Shown here: in pieces, positions 25,943 to 35,673 of the stretch
Numbering within the stretch: position 1 is the first letter of the stretch
How the letters are laid out: every line of letters starts with the position of its first letter
NCBI RefSeq assembly: GCF_029240175.1
Contig: NZ_JARBTM010000022.1
Location: 1 to 58,118, forward strand
Length of the DNA: 58,118 nt
Direction: 5' to 3'
Origin: Anaerosolibacter sp.
Lineage (GTDB): Bacteria; Bacillota; Clostridia; Peptostreptococcales; Thermotaleaceae
Translations under genes and position numbers: made by a program
Notes under the pieces: generated by a model
Seen by the model: only the letters and a program-made list of their open reading frames with translations
The model's database searches: none
Told to the model about the DNA's origin: nothing

Positions 25943-26725
25943 ATGAACAGCGTAATGAAGACACAGATCGCAAGATTTCAGAACGGACATTTGGAATATA
26001 TAGAGGATCTCGTGGTGATGGAACAACCAGCGACCATATTTATAAATCGAGAGGAATTGGTGACACTCTTATGTTCACCCATGGGGTTTGAATACTTAGG
26101 TGTTGGATTTTTAGTAGGGGAGGGCCTGATTAAGAAAAGGGAAGATTTGAGCTCTATACAAGTGATCAGTGATACTGGCTTGATCTATTTAGAGACTAAA
26201 AATCAAAATGAAATTGCCAAAATTCTTTTCGGGAAAAGAATAATCACCACAGGATGTGGCAAAGGCACAAGTTTTTATCATGCAATGGATTCTTTTCAAT
26301 GTAGAAAAATTGACAGTAATGTCTGTATCTCTGCTGGAAGCCTTAAAATGCTTATGGAGAAATTTCATCAAAGTTCTGTCATTTATCGAACCACTGGAGG
26401 CGTACATGGGGCTTGCCTTAGCGATGGAAAGGATATGATGTTTTTTCACGAGGACATTGGACGACATAATGCAGTGGATAAGGTGATTGGGGAAGCGTTT
26501 TTAAAGAAATATGATTTGAATGACAAGATATTGGTTACCAGTGGGCGGATTTCATCGGAAATCTTGATAAAAGCTGGCAGGGTAGGGATTCCTATCGTGT
26601 TATCTAGATCAGCGCCAACCGGTTTGTCTGTAGAACTGGCAAAAAAACTTGGAATTACTTTGATAGGTTTTGCTAGGGGAAATCGAATGAATGTATATTC
26701 AGAGCATCATAGAATAAAAGAATAA
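25943..26725 (+). CDS. fdhD: Formate dehydrogenase sulfurtransferase FdhD
   Basis: FdhD passes sulfur from a cysteine desulfurase to the molybdenum/tungsten cofactor, which formate dehydrogenase needs for activity. The 260-residue protein has RTTGGVHGACL and HEDIGRHNAVDK, both typical. The active-site loop reads TTGCGKGTS: the first cysteine of the E. coli CxxC pair is kept and the second is replaced. It starts 2 nt after the fdhF stop, so the two are one operon and very likely coupled; an ATG four codons downstream is an alternative start. Confidence 0.95.
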   Translation: MNSVMKTQIARFQNGHLEYIEDLVVMEQPATIFINREELVTLLCSPMGFEYLGVGFLVGEGLIKKREDLSSIQVISDTGLIYLETKNQNEIAKILFGKRIITTGCGKGTSFYHAMDSFQCRKIDSNVCISAGSLKMLMEKFHQSSVIYRTTGGVHGACLSDGKDMMFFHEDIGRHNAVDKVIGEAFLKKYDLNDKILVTSGRISSEILIKAGRVGIPIVLSRSAPTGLSVELAKKLGITLIGFARGNRMNVYSEHHRIKE

Positions 26726-26814
26726 TGTTATACATTTCCACTTAACCAACCCCCTAGCGCTATGATATAATGGTAATATAGTCTGAAAATTTTGACATAA
26801 AAGGGGGACTCTGC

Positions 26815-27912
26815 ATGAAAAAATTTGGTTATGTGCTAATTATAGTATCATTCTTTCTTTTAGGGTTCTCTTTTTCGACAAAGGTATTTTCAGAAGAATC
26901 AATTGAGATGAAGGTTATTAAGGGCGGCAGCGGGCATAATATGATTAAAGTGTACGGACCTTCAAACCTTGAAAAAATTTATGTTGAGATTTTTCACAAG
27001 GAAAATGATCTGCTGGCTGGGATTCATGCAGACTATTATATATTGGAGAAGTTAAATGGCAGCGAAAGGAATGTATTTCTTATCAATACCAAGTACTTTA
27101 GAAATCGTAAAAATATTACTTTTAAAATATTTCCTGGAAGTGCAAGGGAAGAGGTTTTTCAACTGAGTGATTTAGAAGAAATATTTGTAGAGGATGGGCA
27201 GCCCAATATTATGGAGCAGATTAATGGATTAAACATTATGAGTTTTAATATCCATCATGGAAAGAATCGCTTAGGGTTTTATACCCTTGATCAGATAGGA
27301 AAGCTGATTACTGATCATCAAATTGATATCGTAGGGTTACAAGAAGTGGACAAATATGTAGTTCGCTCTAAATTTGAGGATCAAGTGAAAAAAATCGCCA
27401 ATGAAACTGCCATGTATTATGCATTCGCACCGAATATGAGACTGGCAGGTGCTGAGTATGGCAATGCAATATTAAGCAAATACCCTATTGAAAGCTACCA
27501 AAATGTCAGATTACCAGGCTTTCGTGAGAGAAGAGGTCTTCTCATGAGCAAGATCCATGTTGGAGACAAATCTGTCAACTTTCTAGTGACCCATTTGGGC
27601 CTAACCAAGGAAGAAAAACAAAATCAGTTTAATGTACTCAAGCAGTATGTGGAATATCTGGGAGAAAGAACGGTTTTGGTAGGCGATTTTAATAGTAGGC
27701 CTGACCATGAAGGGATTCTGGGGTTAAAGAATTTTCTAGTAGATGCGGCAGCGGATTCGGAGGATTATCACCAGCATACCTATGATGGGATTGTAATAAA
27801 GAGTCGTATTGATTATATCTTTTTAAGTCCTGATATGAAAGCCACAGACTATAAGGTAATAGAATCCGACATATCAGATCACTTGCCTTTAATGGCTTCC
27901 ATAGAAATATGA
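26815..27912 (+). CDS. Secreted endonuclease/exonuclease/phosphatase (EEP) family protein
   Basis: The C-terminal half (from about residue 140) is an EEP-fold hydrolase. Metal and catalytic motifs are NIMSFNIHHG, GLQEVDKY, THLGLT, GDFNSRP and SDHLPL. The first 25 or so residues form a signal peptide or membrane anchor, and residues 30-130 are an unrecognised beta-rich domain. Relatives act on nucleic acids, phosphoinositides or sphingomyelin; the substrate here is unknown. A TATAAT box at 26766-26771 lies close upstream, so it is probably transcribed on its own rather than with fdhD. Confidence 0.83.
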   Translation: MKKFGYVLIIVSFFLLGFSFSTKVFSEESIEMKVIKGGSGHNMIKVYGPSNLEKIYVEIFHKENDLLAGIHADYYILEKLNGSERNVFLINTKYFRNRKNITFKIFPGSAREEVFQLSDLEEIFVEDGQPNIMEQINGLNIMSFNIHHGKNRLGFYTLDQIGKLITDHQIDIVGLQEVDKYVVRSKFEDQVKKIANETAMYYAFAPNMRLAGAEYGNAILSKYPIESYQNVRLPGFRERRGLLMSKIHVGDKSVNFLVTHLGLTKEEKQNQFNVLKQYVEYLGERTVLVGDFNSRPDHEGILGLKNFLVDAAADSEDYHQHTYDGIVIKSRIDYIFLSPDMKATDYKVIESDISDHLPLMASIEI

Positions 27913-27930
27913 CAATTGAATTATGGATTA

Positions 27931-27958
27931 AAGCAGCTCCTTTTGGGGCTGTTTTGCA
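27931..27958 (+). terminator. Terminator after the EEP gene
   Basis: CAGCTCC and GGGGCTG pair around TTTT and are followed by a T-rich tail. Confidence 0.8.
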
Positions 27959-27999
27959 TTTTGATACACCTTAACTGCTTTTTCAATCAAAGTGTTTAT

Positions 28000-28030
28000 A
28001 ACTATAGTTTGGGGTATAGTATACTATAAT
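28000..28030. promoter_or_regulatory. Palindromic operator-like promoter region of nfeD-floA
   Basis: TATAAT at 28025-28030 overlaps the perfect 14-bp palindrome TATAGTATACTATA (28015-28028). A second palindrome, AACTATAGTT, lies at 28000-28009. Both share CTATA/TATAG halves, as expected for cooperative repressor sites. No -35 box or sigma-W-type promoter is evident. Confidence 0.45.
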
Positions 28031-28048
28031 CAAAGGAGGTGATCATGG

Positions 28049-29368
28049 ATGAATCAACGTTTGAAATATTTATTTGTTTCCCTGCTGATACTAATGATGA
28101 TGTTGGGGGCTATGCCTGTCTATAGTGCATCAGAAGGAAGTGTATATGTAATTCCTATAAAAGGGGAGATCAATCCAGCCTTGACCCAATTTGTCATAAA
28201 AAGTATTGAGAGCGCACAAGAGGATCCAGAATCCATGGCCATTATATTTGAGGTGGACACCCTAGGCGGGAGAGTAGATCAAGCTACCCAGATCAGGGAT
28301 GCCATCATGAAAACGCCCTTGAGAACCATATCCCTTGTAAACAATAAGGCGGAGTCAGCAGGGGTGTTAATTAGTATAGCAGCAGAGAATATGGTCATGG
28401 CAAAAGGGGCAACCATAGGTTCGGCAGAGACCATTCCTTATACAGAGAAGAACATATCTTATTGGAAAGGTGAACTACGTACCACAGCTGAGCAGAGAGG
28501 GCGCGATGCAAGGTTGGTGGAGTCCATGGCTGATCGAAGAATTGAGATTATAGATCCACAAAATCCAGATAAGTATATTGTTCAAGAGGGCGAGTTATTG
28601 AACTTGACAACAAAGGAAGCGGATAAATTAGGCTTCATAGATTATGTATCCAATGACTATGAAGATATTTTAAAACACTTCAACATTACCTACGGGAATA
28701 TAATCCCAGTGAAACAAAGTTTTAAAATGACTGTTGCTCAATGGGTTACGAGCTCGGTGGTATTGCCTGTAATTTTGAGTCTAGGTTTTATAGGTTTATT
28801 GATTGAAGTTCTGACGCCTGGGTTTGGCCTCGGAGGGACTATTGGCTTGGTTGCTTTTTCCATTTTCTTTGGAGGAAGTATACTGGCAGGAAATGCGGGC
28901 TTTGCCGTAGTGTTGATTTTCCTTACAGGAATTTTGCTGCTCATTATTGAAGCTGTGATTCCAGGATTTGGTGCACCAGGTATTGGTGGTATTCTTTGTA
29001 TTATCATAAGCATCGTACTAGCTTCAGATTCAGTAGTTCTTGGAATCTCTTCCCTAGCCATCGCTTTTGTAATATCAATCATTGCAGCGATAGTGCTGTT
29101 AAAATATGCTCCGAAGAATAAATACTTTGATAAGATTATTCTTGGGATGGAGCTTAGAAAAGATTTTGGATTTACTTCAACAGTATCAAATAATATGCTG
29201 CTGGGGTTAGAAGGTGTCGTGGTTAACGCCTTAAGGCCTGCAGGAATAATTGAAGTTGATGGAGAAAGAATAGATGTGGTTTCTGAAGGCGGGTTTATTG
29301 AAAAAAATGAACGGGTAAAAATTGTAAAAATTGAAGGTAGAAGAATTGTAGTAAAAAAAATTAATTAG
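28049..29368 (+). CDS. NfeD-family membrane-bound ClpP-class serine protease
   Basis: Long-form NfeD proteins pair with flotillin/stomatin-type proteins in membrane quality control. The 439-residue protein has a signal peptide (about 1-26), a ClpP/S49-like protease domain (about 30-215, with NKAESAGVLISIAA holding the likely nucleophile serine), four or five membrane helices (about 230-350), and a C-terminal OB-fold NfeD domain. The strong ribosome site AAAGGAGGTGATC lies upstream. B. subtilis yqeZ-yqfA (floA)-yqfB is the matching operon. Confidence 0.9.
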   Translation: MNQRLKYLFVSLLILMMMLGAMPVYSASEGSVYVIPIKGEINPALTQFVIKSIESAQEDPESMAIIFEVDTLGGRVDQATQIRDAIMKTPLRTISLVNNKAESAGVLISIAAENMVMAKGATIGSAETIPYTEKNISYWKGELRTTAEQRGRDARLVESMADRRIEIIDPQNPDKYIVQEGELLNLTTKEADKLGFIDYVSNDYEDILKHFNITYGNIIPVKQSFKMTVAQWVTSSVVLPVILSLGFIGLLIEVLTPGFGLGGTIGLVAFSIFFGGSILAGNAGFAVVLIFLTGILLLIIEAVIPGFGAPGIGGILCIIISIVLASDSVVLGISSLAIAFVISIIAAIVLLKYAPKNKYFDKIILGMELRKDFGFTSTVSNNMLLGLEGVVVNALRPAGIIEVDGERIDVVSEGGFIEKNERVKIVKIEGRRIVVKKIN

Positions 29369-29381
29369 GAGGTATTGATGT

Positions 29382-30377
29382 ATGGAATCAATCATTGTGT
29401 TTGGAATTTTATCGATTGTTGTTCTGCTGCTATTAGGTTTATTGTTTAGCTTCATTCCCGTTGGGCTATGGATCACAGCTTACTTTTCAGGGGTAAAGAT
29501 AGGTATTTTCACATTAATTGGTATGAGATTTAGAAGGGTTGCACCATCTCGTATCGTAAATCCATTGATTAAAGCCACCAAGGCTGGGCTTGAATTGAAT
29601 ATTGATAAGCTGGAAGCCCATTATCTAGCTGGTGGTAATGTGAATAGTGTAATTGATGCGTTGATTGCAGCACAAAGAGCAGAGATAGCTTTAGAGTTTG
29701 AAAGAGCAGCGGCCATCGATCTAGCAGGTAGAGAGGTACTAAGTGCAGTACAGGTAAGTGTAAATCCTAAAATGATTGAGACGCCTAGAGTTGCAGCTGT
29801 TGCGAAAGATGGTATTGAAGTTATTGTTAAAGCAAGGGTTACTGTAAGAGCCAATATTGAAAGACTTGTGGGCGGTGCCGGTGAGGAAACCATTATTGCT
29901 AGAGTTGGAGAAGGTATCGTCACGACGGTAGGTTCTTCACAAACCCATAAAGAGGTATTGGAAAATCCAGATAAAATTTCTAGAACAGTTTTAGACAAAG
30001 GCTTAGATGCAGGTACAGCTTTCGAGATTCTTTCCATCGATATTGCAGATGTAGATATCGGAAGGAATATTGGTGCACAATTACAGACGGATCAGGCTGA
30101 AGCAGATAAGCGCATTGCCCAAGCAAAGGCTGAGGAAAGAAGGGCCATGGCTGTGGCGAAAGAGCAGGAAATGATAGCAGCAGTTCAAGAAATGCGTGCT
30201 AAGGTAGTGGAGGCGGAAGCTGAAATACCTAGGGCTATGGCAACAGCTTTAAGAGAAGGAAAACTAGGTGTTATGGATTACTATAATATGCAAAATATTT
30301 CAGCGGACACAGATATGAGAAAGTCCATTTCTAAAATGGGAAAAGATGATGATCCAAAGCAAGAGGTCAAGAAATAA
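29382..30377 (+). CDS. floA: Flotillin-like protein FloA
   Basis: FloA forms functional membrane microdomains that gather signalling and cell-wall proteins. The 331-residue length matches B. subtilis YqfA. It has an N-terminal membrane hairpin (about residues 1-50), a glycine-rich PHB-like region and a long Ala/Glu-rich coiled coil near the C terminus ([20 protein letters not shown]). AGGAGGT precedes the start. It follows the NfeD protease by 13 nt, the usual partner arrangement. Confidence 0.95.
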   Translation: MESIIVFGILSIVVLLLLGLLFSFIPVGLWITAYFSGVKIGIFTLIGMRFRRVAPSRIVNPLIKATKAGLELNIDKLEAHYLAGGNVNSVIDALIAAQRAEIALEFERAAAIDLAGREVLSAVQVSVNPKMIETPRVAAVAKDGIEVIVKARVTVRANIERLVGGAGEETIIARVGEGIVTTVGSSQTHKEVLENPDKISRTVLDKGLDAGTAFEILSIDIADVDIGRNIGAQLQTDQAEADKRIAQAKAEERRAMAVAKEQEMIAAVQEMRAKVVEAEAEIPRAMATALREGKLGVMDYYNMQNISADTDMRKSISKMGKDDDPKQEVKK

Positions 30378-30416
30378 TGGATGAAGTGGTAGTATCTGTG
30401 AAAAGGATGTGAGGAT

Positions 30417-30899
30417 ATGGAGTTCTTCGGTAATTTACTACCATTTATCGTTTTTGTTATCATTGCTGTCTCTAAAGCCAAAGGGAGAGAAGCTCAAAGA
30501 GATAGAAAAAGAGATACACCCGTAGGTCATAGTCCAGCGAAAAAAACAGTCTCACCGGGCTCTAGGATGGATGAACTTAGGAAGATAGGTGAACAGTTTG
30601 GTAATACACTTCGCAAGGAGTTACAAGATTCCTTGGATGATATTTTGACGACGCCTAAAAACAAGGAGACGATACCGGTTTTGGATGAAGAGAAGGCCAT
30701 CGATCAATACAATGAAAAAACCCAGAAGGAATTTACTGAAAGGCTAGACGCGCCAGGAGTACAACCCAATAATGAGATTAGAGATGTAATAAAGAAGAAC
30801 GAAATAGGTGGAAGAAGTATTACTTTCCATCGTCAAAGCATCAGAGAAGGTGTGATCATGGCAGAGGTTTTAGGAAAGCCAAAAGCATTGAAACGTTAG
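30417..30899 (+). CDS. Small membrane-anchored protein of unknown function
   Basis: I do not recognise a domain. It has one N-terminal membrane helix (about residues 4-19), then a basic stretch and a long hydrophilic, helix-prone tail, so most of it should lie in the cytoplasm. A weak ribosome site (AAAGGATGTGAGG) precedes the ATG. Its place right after floA, ending at a terminator, suggests a role in the NfeD-flotillin module; B. subtilis has the unrelated-looking yqfB in this slot. Confidence 0.65.
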   Translation: MEFFGNLLPFIVFVIIAVSKAKGREAQRDRKRDTPVGHSPAKKTVSPGSRMDELRKIGEQFGNTLRKELQDSLDDILTTPKNKETIPVLDEEKAIDQYNEKTQKEFTERLDAPGVQPNNEIRDVIKKNEIGGRSITFHRQSIREGVIMAEVLGKPKALKR

Positions 30900-30904
30900 T
30901 TTAG

Positions 30905-30937
30905 AAGGCTGTAAAGTGACAACTTTACGGCCTTTTA
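30905..30937 (+). terminator. Terminator of the nfeD-floA operon
   Basis: AAGGC-TGTAAAG pairs with CTTTACG-GCCTT around TGACAA with one weak pair, followed by TTTT. Confidence 0.8.
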
Positions 30938-31030
30938 TCATGTATAGAAAGAGATGAATGGCCTGAAAATATTGTACTATGGGGTTATAAGGGCGCATAA
31001 ACATTATATATAAAAAGGGGGGAAGTTATT

Positions 31031-31306
31031 ATGGGAGATAGAACGAAAGAAATAAAGGAAAGTATATCTGAACTACTAGAGCTTCCCAAGGATATAATTT
31101 TAGATCTTCCGAGAATTACTATGATCGGGAATCTGCAAATATATATTGAAAATCATAAAGGTATTCTTGAGTATTCAAATCAGAGAATAAGAATCCACAC
31201 GAAAAATGGGACATTGAGAATAATTGGAAAGAATCTTCAAATCAAGACCATTATTACTGAAGAAATGATTATCACTGGGATGATTGAACAGATAGAATTT
31301 GTGTAA
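31031..31306 (+). CDS. yqfC: Sporulation protein YqfC
   Basis: YqfC is a small sporulation protein of unknown molecular role, sigma-E controlled in B. subtilis. The 91 residues fit the family throughout (LELPKDIILDLPRITMIGN; a YqfC/YabP-like beta fold). GGGGGG lies 7-8 nt before the ATG. It is followed closely by yqfD, the conserved partner. A weak sigma-E-like -10 (CATAAACATT) lies near 30996, but I could not find a convincing -35. Confidence 0.9.
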   Translation: MGDRTKEIKESISELLELPKDIILDLPRITMIGNLQIYIENHKGILEYSNQRIRIHTKNGTLRIIGKNLQIKTIITEEMIITGMIEQIEFV

Positions 31307-31321
31307 AAAGGGGTGAGAATA

Positions 31322-32509
31322 TTGCTTGTTGTAAAGATATGGAATTATATACGGGGATATGTTGTGATTCGCATTGAAGGACTCACGTTAGAGAAATTTA
31401 TTAACTTTGCTATCGCTAGAGGCATTTATCTATGGGATATTGTGAGAATTGATTATACAACCTTGGAAGCAAAAATAGGACTAACAGGATACAAAGAACT
31501 GAGACACATCGTTAAGAAAGCAGGTTGTAAGGTGAAAATCAATACAAAAATCGGGTATCCTTTTTTTATGCATAGAATTAAAGCAAGGAAAATGCTAATG
31601 TTTGGGTTTATGATTGCAATTTTTATGGTTATGTTAACTACATCCTTTGTATGGGATATTGAAGTAATAGGCGCAGAAAGCATCGAAAAAGAGGAGATTG
31701 TTAAAAAGCTGGAAACATTAGGATTAAGTACGGGGATATTTAAATATAAACTGGATATTTCAGGGATCGAAACGAACATAATGATTGAGATGGAAGAATT
31801 GGCATGGGTGGGTATTGAATTGAGGGGCACGAAAGCTATCGTGGAGATTGTAGAAAAAGTACAGCCTCCTGAAAAGATACCATTAGACATCCCATGTGAT
31901 ATTATTGCATCAAAGAATGGTCTCATAAATAAAGTAATTGCAAAGAGTGGAGATGCAATGATTCAAAAAGGGGATATTGTAAAAGCAGGACAGCTGCTGG
32001 TTACGGGTACAATTCTAAGAGAGGGGCAGGACGCAAGATATGTACACTCTCTGGGTGAGATTTACGCGAAAACCTATTATGAAATAAATGACGAAATGTC
32101 CATAATAAAAGTAAACAAAATAAAGACAGGTAAAAAGTTTGTGAAGCGAACTTTGAAAATGGGTGAAAGTCAATTGACTTTAAGTATAGGAGAGGTGCCT
32201 TTTCAGAACTACGTATTGGAAACAACCCATAAAAGACTGCCGCGATGGAGGAATATTATAATACCCGTCGAAATTATATTAGATGAGTATTTTGAAACCT
32301 ATGACCAGTCAGAAGAGCTAAATGTGGAATTGGTTAAAAGTGCATTAGTAGAAAAGATGACTGTAGAGTTAGTGAAACAAATTCCAGAAGATGCTGAAAT
32401 CTTACATCAGGATATTAAATATTTGGAAGAAGATAATATAATAAAAGCAAAGCTTACGATTGAAGTTCAAGAGCAGATTGGTGTTCAAAAAAGAATCAAT
32501 ATATTTTAA
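31322..32509 (+). CDS. yqfD: Sporulation protein YqfD
   Basis: YqfD is a bitopic membrane protein made in the mother cell; its role in sporulation is poorly defined. The 395-residue protein has an N-terminal cytoplasmic domain, one membrane helix (about residues 85-105) and a large outer part that begins with a POTRA/FtsQ-like segment (VIGAESIEKEEIVKKLETLG). Start: the ribosome site AAAAGGGG is 8 nt before this TTG; an upstream GTG overlaps that site. It belongs to an operon running yqfC-yqfD-phoH-pgpH-ybeY. Confidence 0.88.
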   Translation: MLVVKIWNYIRGYVVIRIEGLTLEKFINFAIARGIYLWDIVRIDYTTLEAKIGLTGYKELRHIVKKAGCKVKINTKIGYPFFMHRIKARKMLMFGFMIAIFMVMLTTSFVWDIEVIGAESIEKEEIVKKLETLGLSTGIFKYKLDISGIETNIMIEMEELAWVGIELRGTKAIVEIVEKVQPPEKIPLDIPCDIIASKNGLINKVIAKSGDAMIQKGDIVKAGQLLVTGTILREGQDARYVHSLGEIYAKTYYEINDEMSIIKVNKIKTGKKFVKRTLKMGESQLTLSIGEVPFQNYVLETTHKRLPRWRNIIIPVEIILDEYFETYDQSEELNVELVKSALVEKMTVELVKQIPEDAEILHQDIKYLEEDNIIKAKLTIEVQEQIGVQKRINIF

Positions 32510-32529
32510 TTACTGAGGAGGAGCAATAT

Positions 32530-33537
32530 TTGGAACAAATGACTGCAGAAAGAAGAATAGGAATGAATGAATTTGATTATTTAAATGATTTGTTTGGTAA
32601 TTTTGATGAGAATATTAAAGTTATTGAGAATAAGCTAAAAGTCAACATTGTATCAAGACAAGGTGAAATTATTATCATTGGCAATCAGGTCAATGTTGAC
32701 AAGGCATATCATTTAGTAGTCAAACTCATGGGGATTTTGAATAGCGGAGAAAAACTTGATATACAGAAAATAAATTATTCTATTCAATTGATTGAGGACG
32801 GTCAAGAAGAACAAATTAAGGAACTGCTCGACAATGTGATTTGTATCTCGGCAAAAGGAAAACAAATCAAGCCCAAGACCCTAGGACAAAAACGTTATGC
32901 CAAATCCATCAGTCATAATGATATCGTCTTTGGCATTGGCCCAGCAGGCACAGGAAAAACATATCTGGCCATGGCAATGGCTGTAAATGCATTTAAAAAT
33001 AAAGAGGTAAGCAAGATTATTTTGACGCGTCCGGCAGTAGAAGCTGGAGAGAGCTTAGGGTTCTTGCCTGGAGATTTACAAGAAAAGGTAGATCCATATC
33101 TAAGGCCCCTTTATGATGCTTTATATGATATACTAGGAGGAGAGACCTTCTTAAAATACAAAGAGAGGGGAATGATTGAGGTGGCACCTTTGGCGTACAT
33201 GAGAGGTAGAACCTTGGATGATTCCTTTATAATCTTGGATGAAGCCCAGAATACTACGAAGGAACAAATGAAAATGTTTCTAACAAGACTTGGATTTGGC
33301 TCCAAGGCCATTGTGACAGGGGACATTACCCAGGTGGACCTTCCTAAGGGGAAAGAATCTGGATTGAAGCAGGCAATTGAAATTTTAGAAGGTGTGGAAG
33401 GAATAGAGTTTATTTTTTTAAATGAGCAGGATGTAGTGAGACATGCCCTTGTGCAAAGAATCATCAGGGCGTACGATAAATATGAGAAATTGAAGGAGAC
33501 TGGTGCTGTAAGCGTAATGAATAAAGAAAAGAAATAA
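32530..33537 (+). CDS. phoH: PhoH-like ATPase
   Basis: PhoH-family proteins are ATPases thought to act in RNA metabolism, often next to ybeY. The 335-residue protein has an N-terminal KH-like segment (about 35-80), Walker A GPAGTGKT (about residue 138) and Walker B IILDEAQN. GAGGAGG precedes the TTG start by 8 nt. The phoH-pgpH-ybeY-dgkA-cdd-era backbone is conserved in Firmicutes. Confidence 0.93.
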   Translation: MEQMTAERRIGMNEFDYLNDLFGNFDENIKVIENKLKVNIVSRQGEIIIIGNQVNVDKAYHLVVKLMGILNSGEKLDIQKINYSIQLIEDGQEEQIKELLDNVICISAKGKQIKPKTLGQKRYAKSISHNDIVFGIGPAGTGKTYLAMAMAVNAFKNKEVSKIILTRPAVEAGESLGFLPGDLQEKVDPYLRPLYDALYDILGGETFLKYKERGMIEVAPLAYMRGRTLDDSFIILDEAQNTTKEQMKMFLTRLGFGSKAIVTGDITQVDLPKGKESGLKQAIEILEGVEGIEFIFLNEQDVVRHALVQRIIRAYDKYEKLKETGAVSVMNKEKK

Positions 33538-33573
33538 ACAAAAGCAAAGAAGCTTCTTGGGGGGGATAAAAAA

Positions 33574-35673
33574 GTGGCTATTCTAACAGGCATTAGAGAC
33601 AAGTTTGCTAGGAATCCAATATTACGATTTTTGGTCAAATGTCTTTCAAGTAAAGTTGTATTATTTGCCATATTCTTTTTTGTGGTTTTTTTTAGTACAA
33701 TTACAACCATTTCGCCAGAAAAGTATGAACTTGATGTAGGTCAGAAATCCCCTGTTGATTTTAAAGCGCCAAGAGACCTTGAAGATCGAATTGCTACAGA
33801 ACGTTTAACGAAAAAGGCCATTGAATCTGTAGAACCTAGGGAGAGAATCGATCCTACTATACAGATAGACATAAAAAAAAGAATTGAAAGATTCTTTGGA
33901 AATGTGTATGAAGTAAGAGAAAATGAGGATTTAACCTACGAAGAAAAAATAGTTCAGCTTAGTGAAATCAATGAATTGAATTTGAACGATGAAGAAATTC
34001 TGTTGGTATTGAATGCATCAGATAAGGAACTGAAGAGCGCTGAAAGTTATATTTATGAAATTGTGCTTCAGGTAATGTCTACTGGTATCAAAGCTGAAGA
34101 ACTGGAAAAAGAAAGAGGAAACATTACAAATTATTTTATGGGATTAAAAGAGTTCTCTCAAGACATGAGACTGCTGGGCATCAATATTGTTAATTCCTCC
34201 ATTCAACCAAATCGATTCTTAGATGTGGAGACAACTCAGGAAAAACGTGATGAAGCTGTTAAAAATGTTGAAAAAGTAATCATAAGAAGAGGAAGCACAA
34301 TTATCGGTTCGGGTGATGTAATTACCCAGGATAAGCTTCAGCTTCTAAAGGATGCCGGATTGGTAAAGGAAGATGGAAAGAAAGATCTATCTCTTTATTT
34401 TGGGGTAGGATTATTTGTTGCCATCGTTGAAATCTTGTTGGTGGCTTATATCTATGTATTTAACCGCAGCCTGCTGCAATCAACGTCAAAAATGTATCTT
34501 TTATTGCTGATTTTTCTATCTATCTATTTAATATCTAAGACGTTATATGGTATTTCTTCCTATATGGTGCCAGTAGCGACGACAGCAATGTTATTGAGTA
34601 TATTGATTGACGCAAGACTGGCTATCGTTGTGAATCTTGTGATGTCTATATTCATCACTGTGATGACGGGCAACAACATAGACTTCATGATCAGCTCTTT
34701 GGTAGGAGGGACTGTGGGTGCCTTCTGCATGACCCATACCCATCAGCGAACAAATATTTTTCTTTCTGGATTGGCTGTAAGTTTATGTAATGGAATTATT
34801 ATTTTAGGTATGGGACTCATTGATAAGGCGGAATTATCCACCTTGGCCATGGGGAGTATGATTGGCGCACTAAATGGGATATTCTGTGCGATCCTTACCA
34901 TTGGGTCACTGCCCCTATGGGAGACTGCTTTTGATATATTAACACCCTTTAAGCTTTTAGAATTGTCAAACCCCAACCATCCTGTACTGAAGAAGTTACT
35001 TTTTGAAGCTCCAGGAACATATCATCACAGTATTATAGTGGGAAATCTGAGTGAAGCGGCTGCTGACGCTGTTGGTGCTAACGGATTATTTGCCAGAGTT
35101 AGCGCATATTATCATGACATTGGAAAACTAAAGAGGCCGTACTTCTTTAAAGAAAACCAACTCACCAATGAAAATCCTCATGAAAAGCTTTCTGCCAGTT
35201 TAAGTACGCTGATTATTACCAGTCATGTAAAGGATGGAATAGACATCGCGCGAAGTCATAAAATACCCCGTGAGATTATCGATATCATTGAACAGCATCA
35301 TGGCACAACCTTAGTGAAGTACTTTTATCATAAAGCCCTTAACGATGATGATAATGAGATTGAAATTGAGGAATCCAGTTATCGCTATGAAGGTGTTAAA
35401 CCACAAACCAAGGAGGCAGCAATTGTGATGTTAGCTGATTCCGTGGAGGCAGCTGTGAGGAGCATGTCCGAGCACAGTAGTGAAAAAATTAAGAATCTCA
35501 TATATAAGATTATTGAGGATAAATTGAAGGATAAACAGCTAGATGAGTGTGATTTAACCTTGAAGGATATTGATAAAATAGCCCATGCTTTTCGTACTGT
35601 ATTGATGGGTATATTTCATGAAAGAATAGAGTATCCCGATTTGAATCCAAAACCAGCGGAGGCGACACAATAG
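33574..35673 (+). CDS. pgpH: Cyclic-di-AMP phosphodiesterase PgpH (7TMR-HD)
   Basis: PgpH hydrolyses c-di-AMP to pApA, which controls osmolyte balance and cell-wall state. The 699-residue protein has one N-terminal membrane helix, an extracellular 7TMR-HDED domain (about 60-265), seven membrane helices (about 270-455) and a cytoplasmic HD domain (about 470-690) with YHHSIIVGNLSEAAADA and YYHDIGKLKRPYFF. The GTG start follows GGGGGG. Its stop codon directly abuts the ybeY start. Confidence 0.95.
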   Translation: MAILTGIRDKFARNPILRFLVKCLSSKVVLFAIFFFVVFFSTITTISPEKYELDVGQKSPVDFKAPRDLEDRIATERLTKKAIESVEPRERIDPTIQIDIKKRIERFFGNVYEVRENEDLTYEEKIVQLSEINELNLNDEEILLVLNASDKELKSAESYIYEIVLQVMSTGIKAEELEKERGNITNYFMGLKEFSQDMRLLGINIVNSSIQPNRFLDVETTQEKRDEAVKNVEKVIIRRGSTIIGSGDVITQDKLQLLKDAGLVKEDGKKDLSLYFGVGLFVAIVEILLVAYIYVFNRSLLQSTSKMYLLLLIFLSIYLISKTLYGISSYMVPVATTAMLLSILIDARLAIVVNLVMSIFITVMTGNNIDFMISSLVGGTVGAFCMTHTHQRTNIFLSGLAVSLCNGIIILGMGLIDKAELSTLAMGSMIGALNGIFCAILTIGSLPLWETAFDILTPFKLLELSNPNHPVLKKLLFEAPGTYHHSIIVGNLSEAAADAVGANGLFARVSAYYHDIGKLKRPYFFKENQLTNENPHEKLSASLSTLIITSHVKDGIDIARSHKIPREIIDIIEQHHGTTLVKYFYHKALNDDDNEIEIEESSYRYEGVKPQTKEAAIVMLADSVEAAVRSMSEHSSEKIKNLIYKIIEDKLKDKQLDECDLTLKDIDKIAHAFRTVLMGIFHERIEYPDLNPKPAEATQ

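Noticed and set aside
30966-31005. Sigma-E promoter for yqfC-yqfD
   Set aside because: The CATAAACATT box lacks a convincing -35 at 14-15 nt, so it is not listed as a feature although sigma-E control is expected from B. subtilis.
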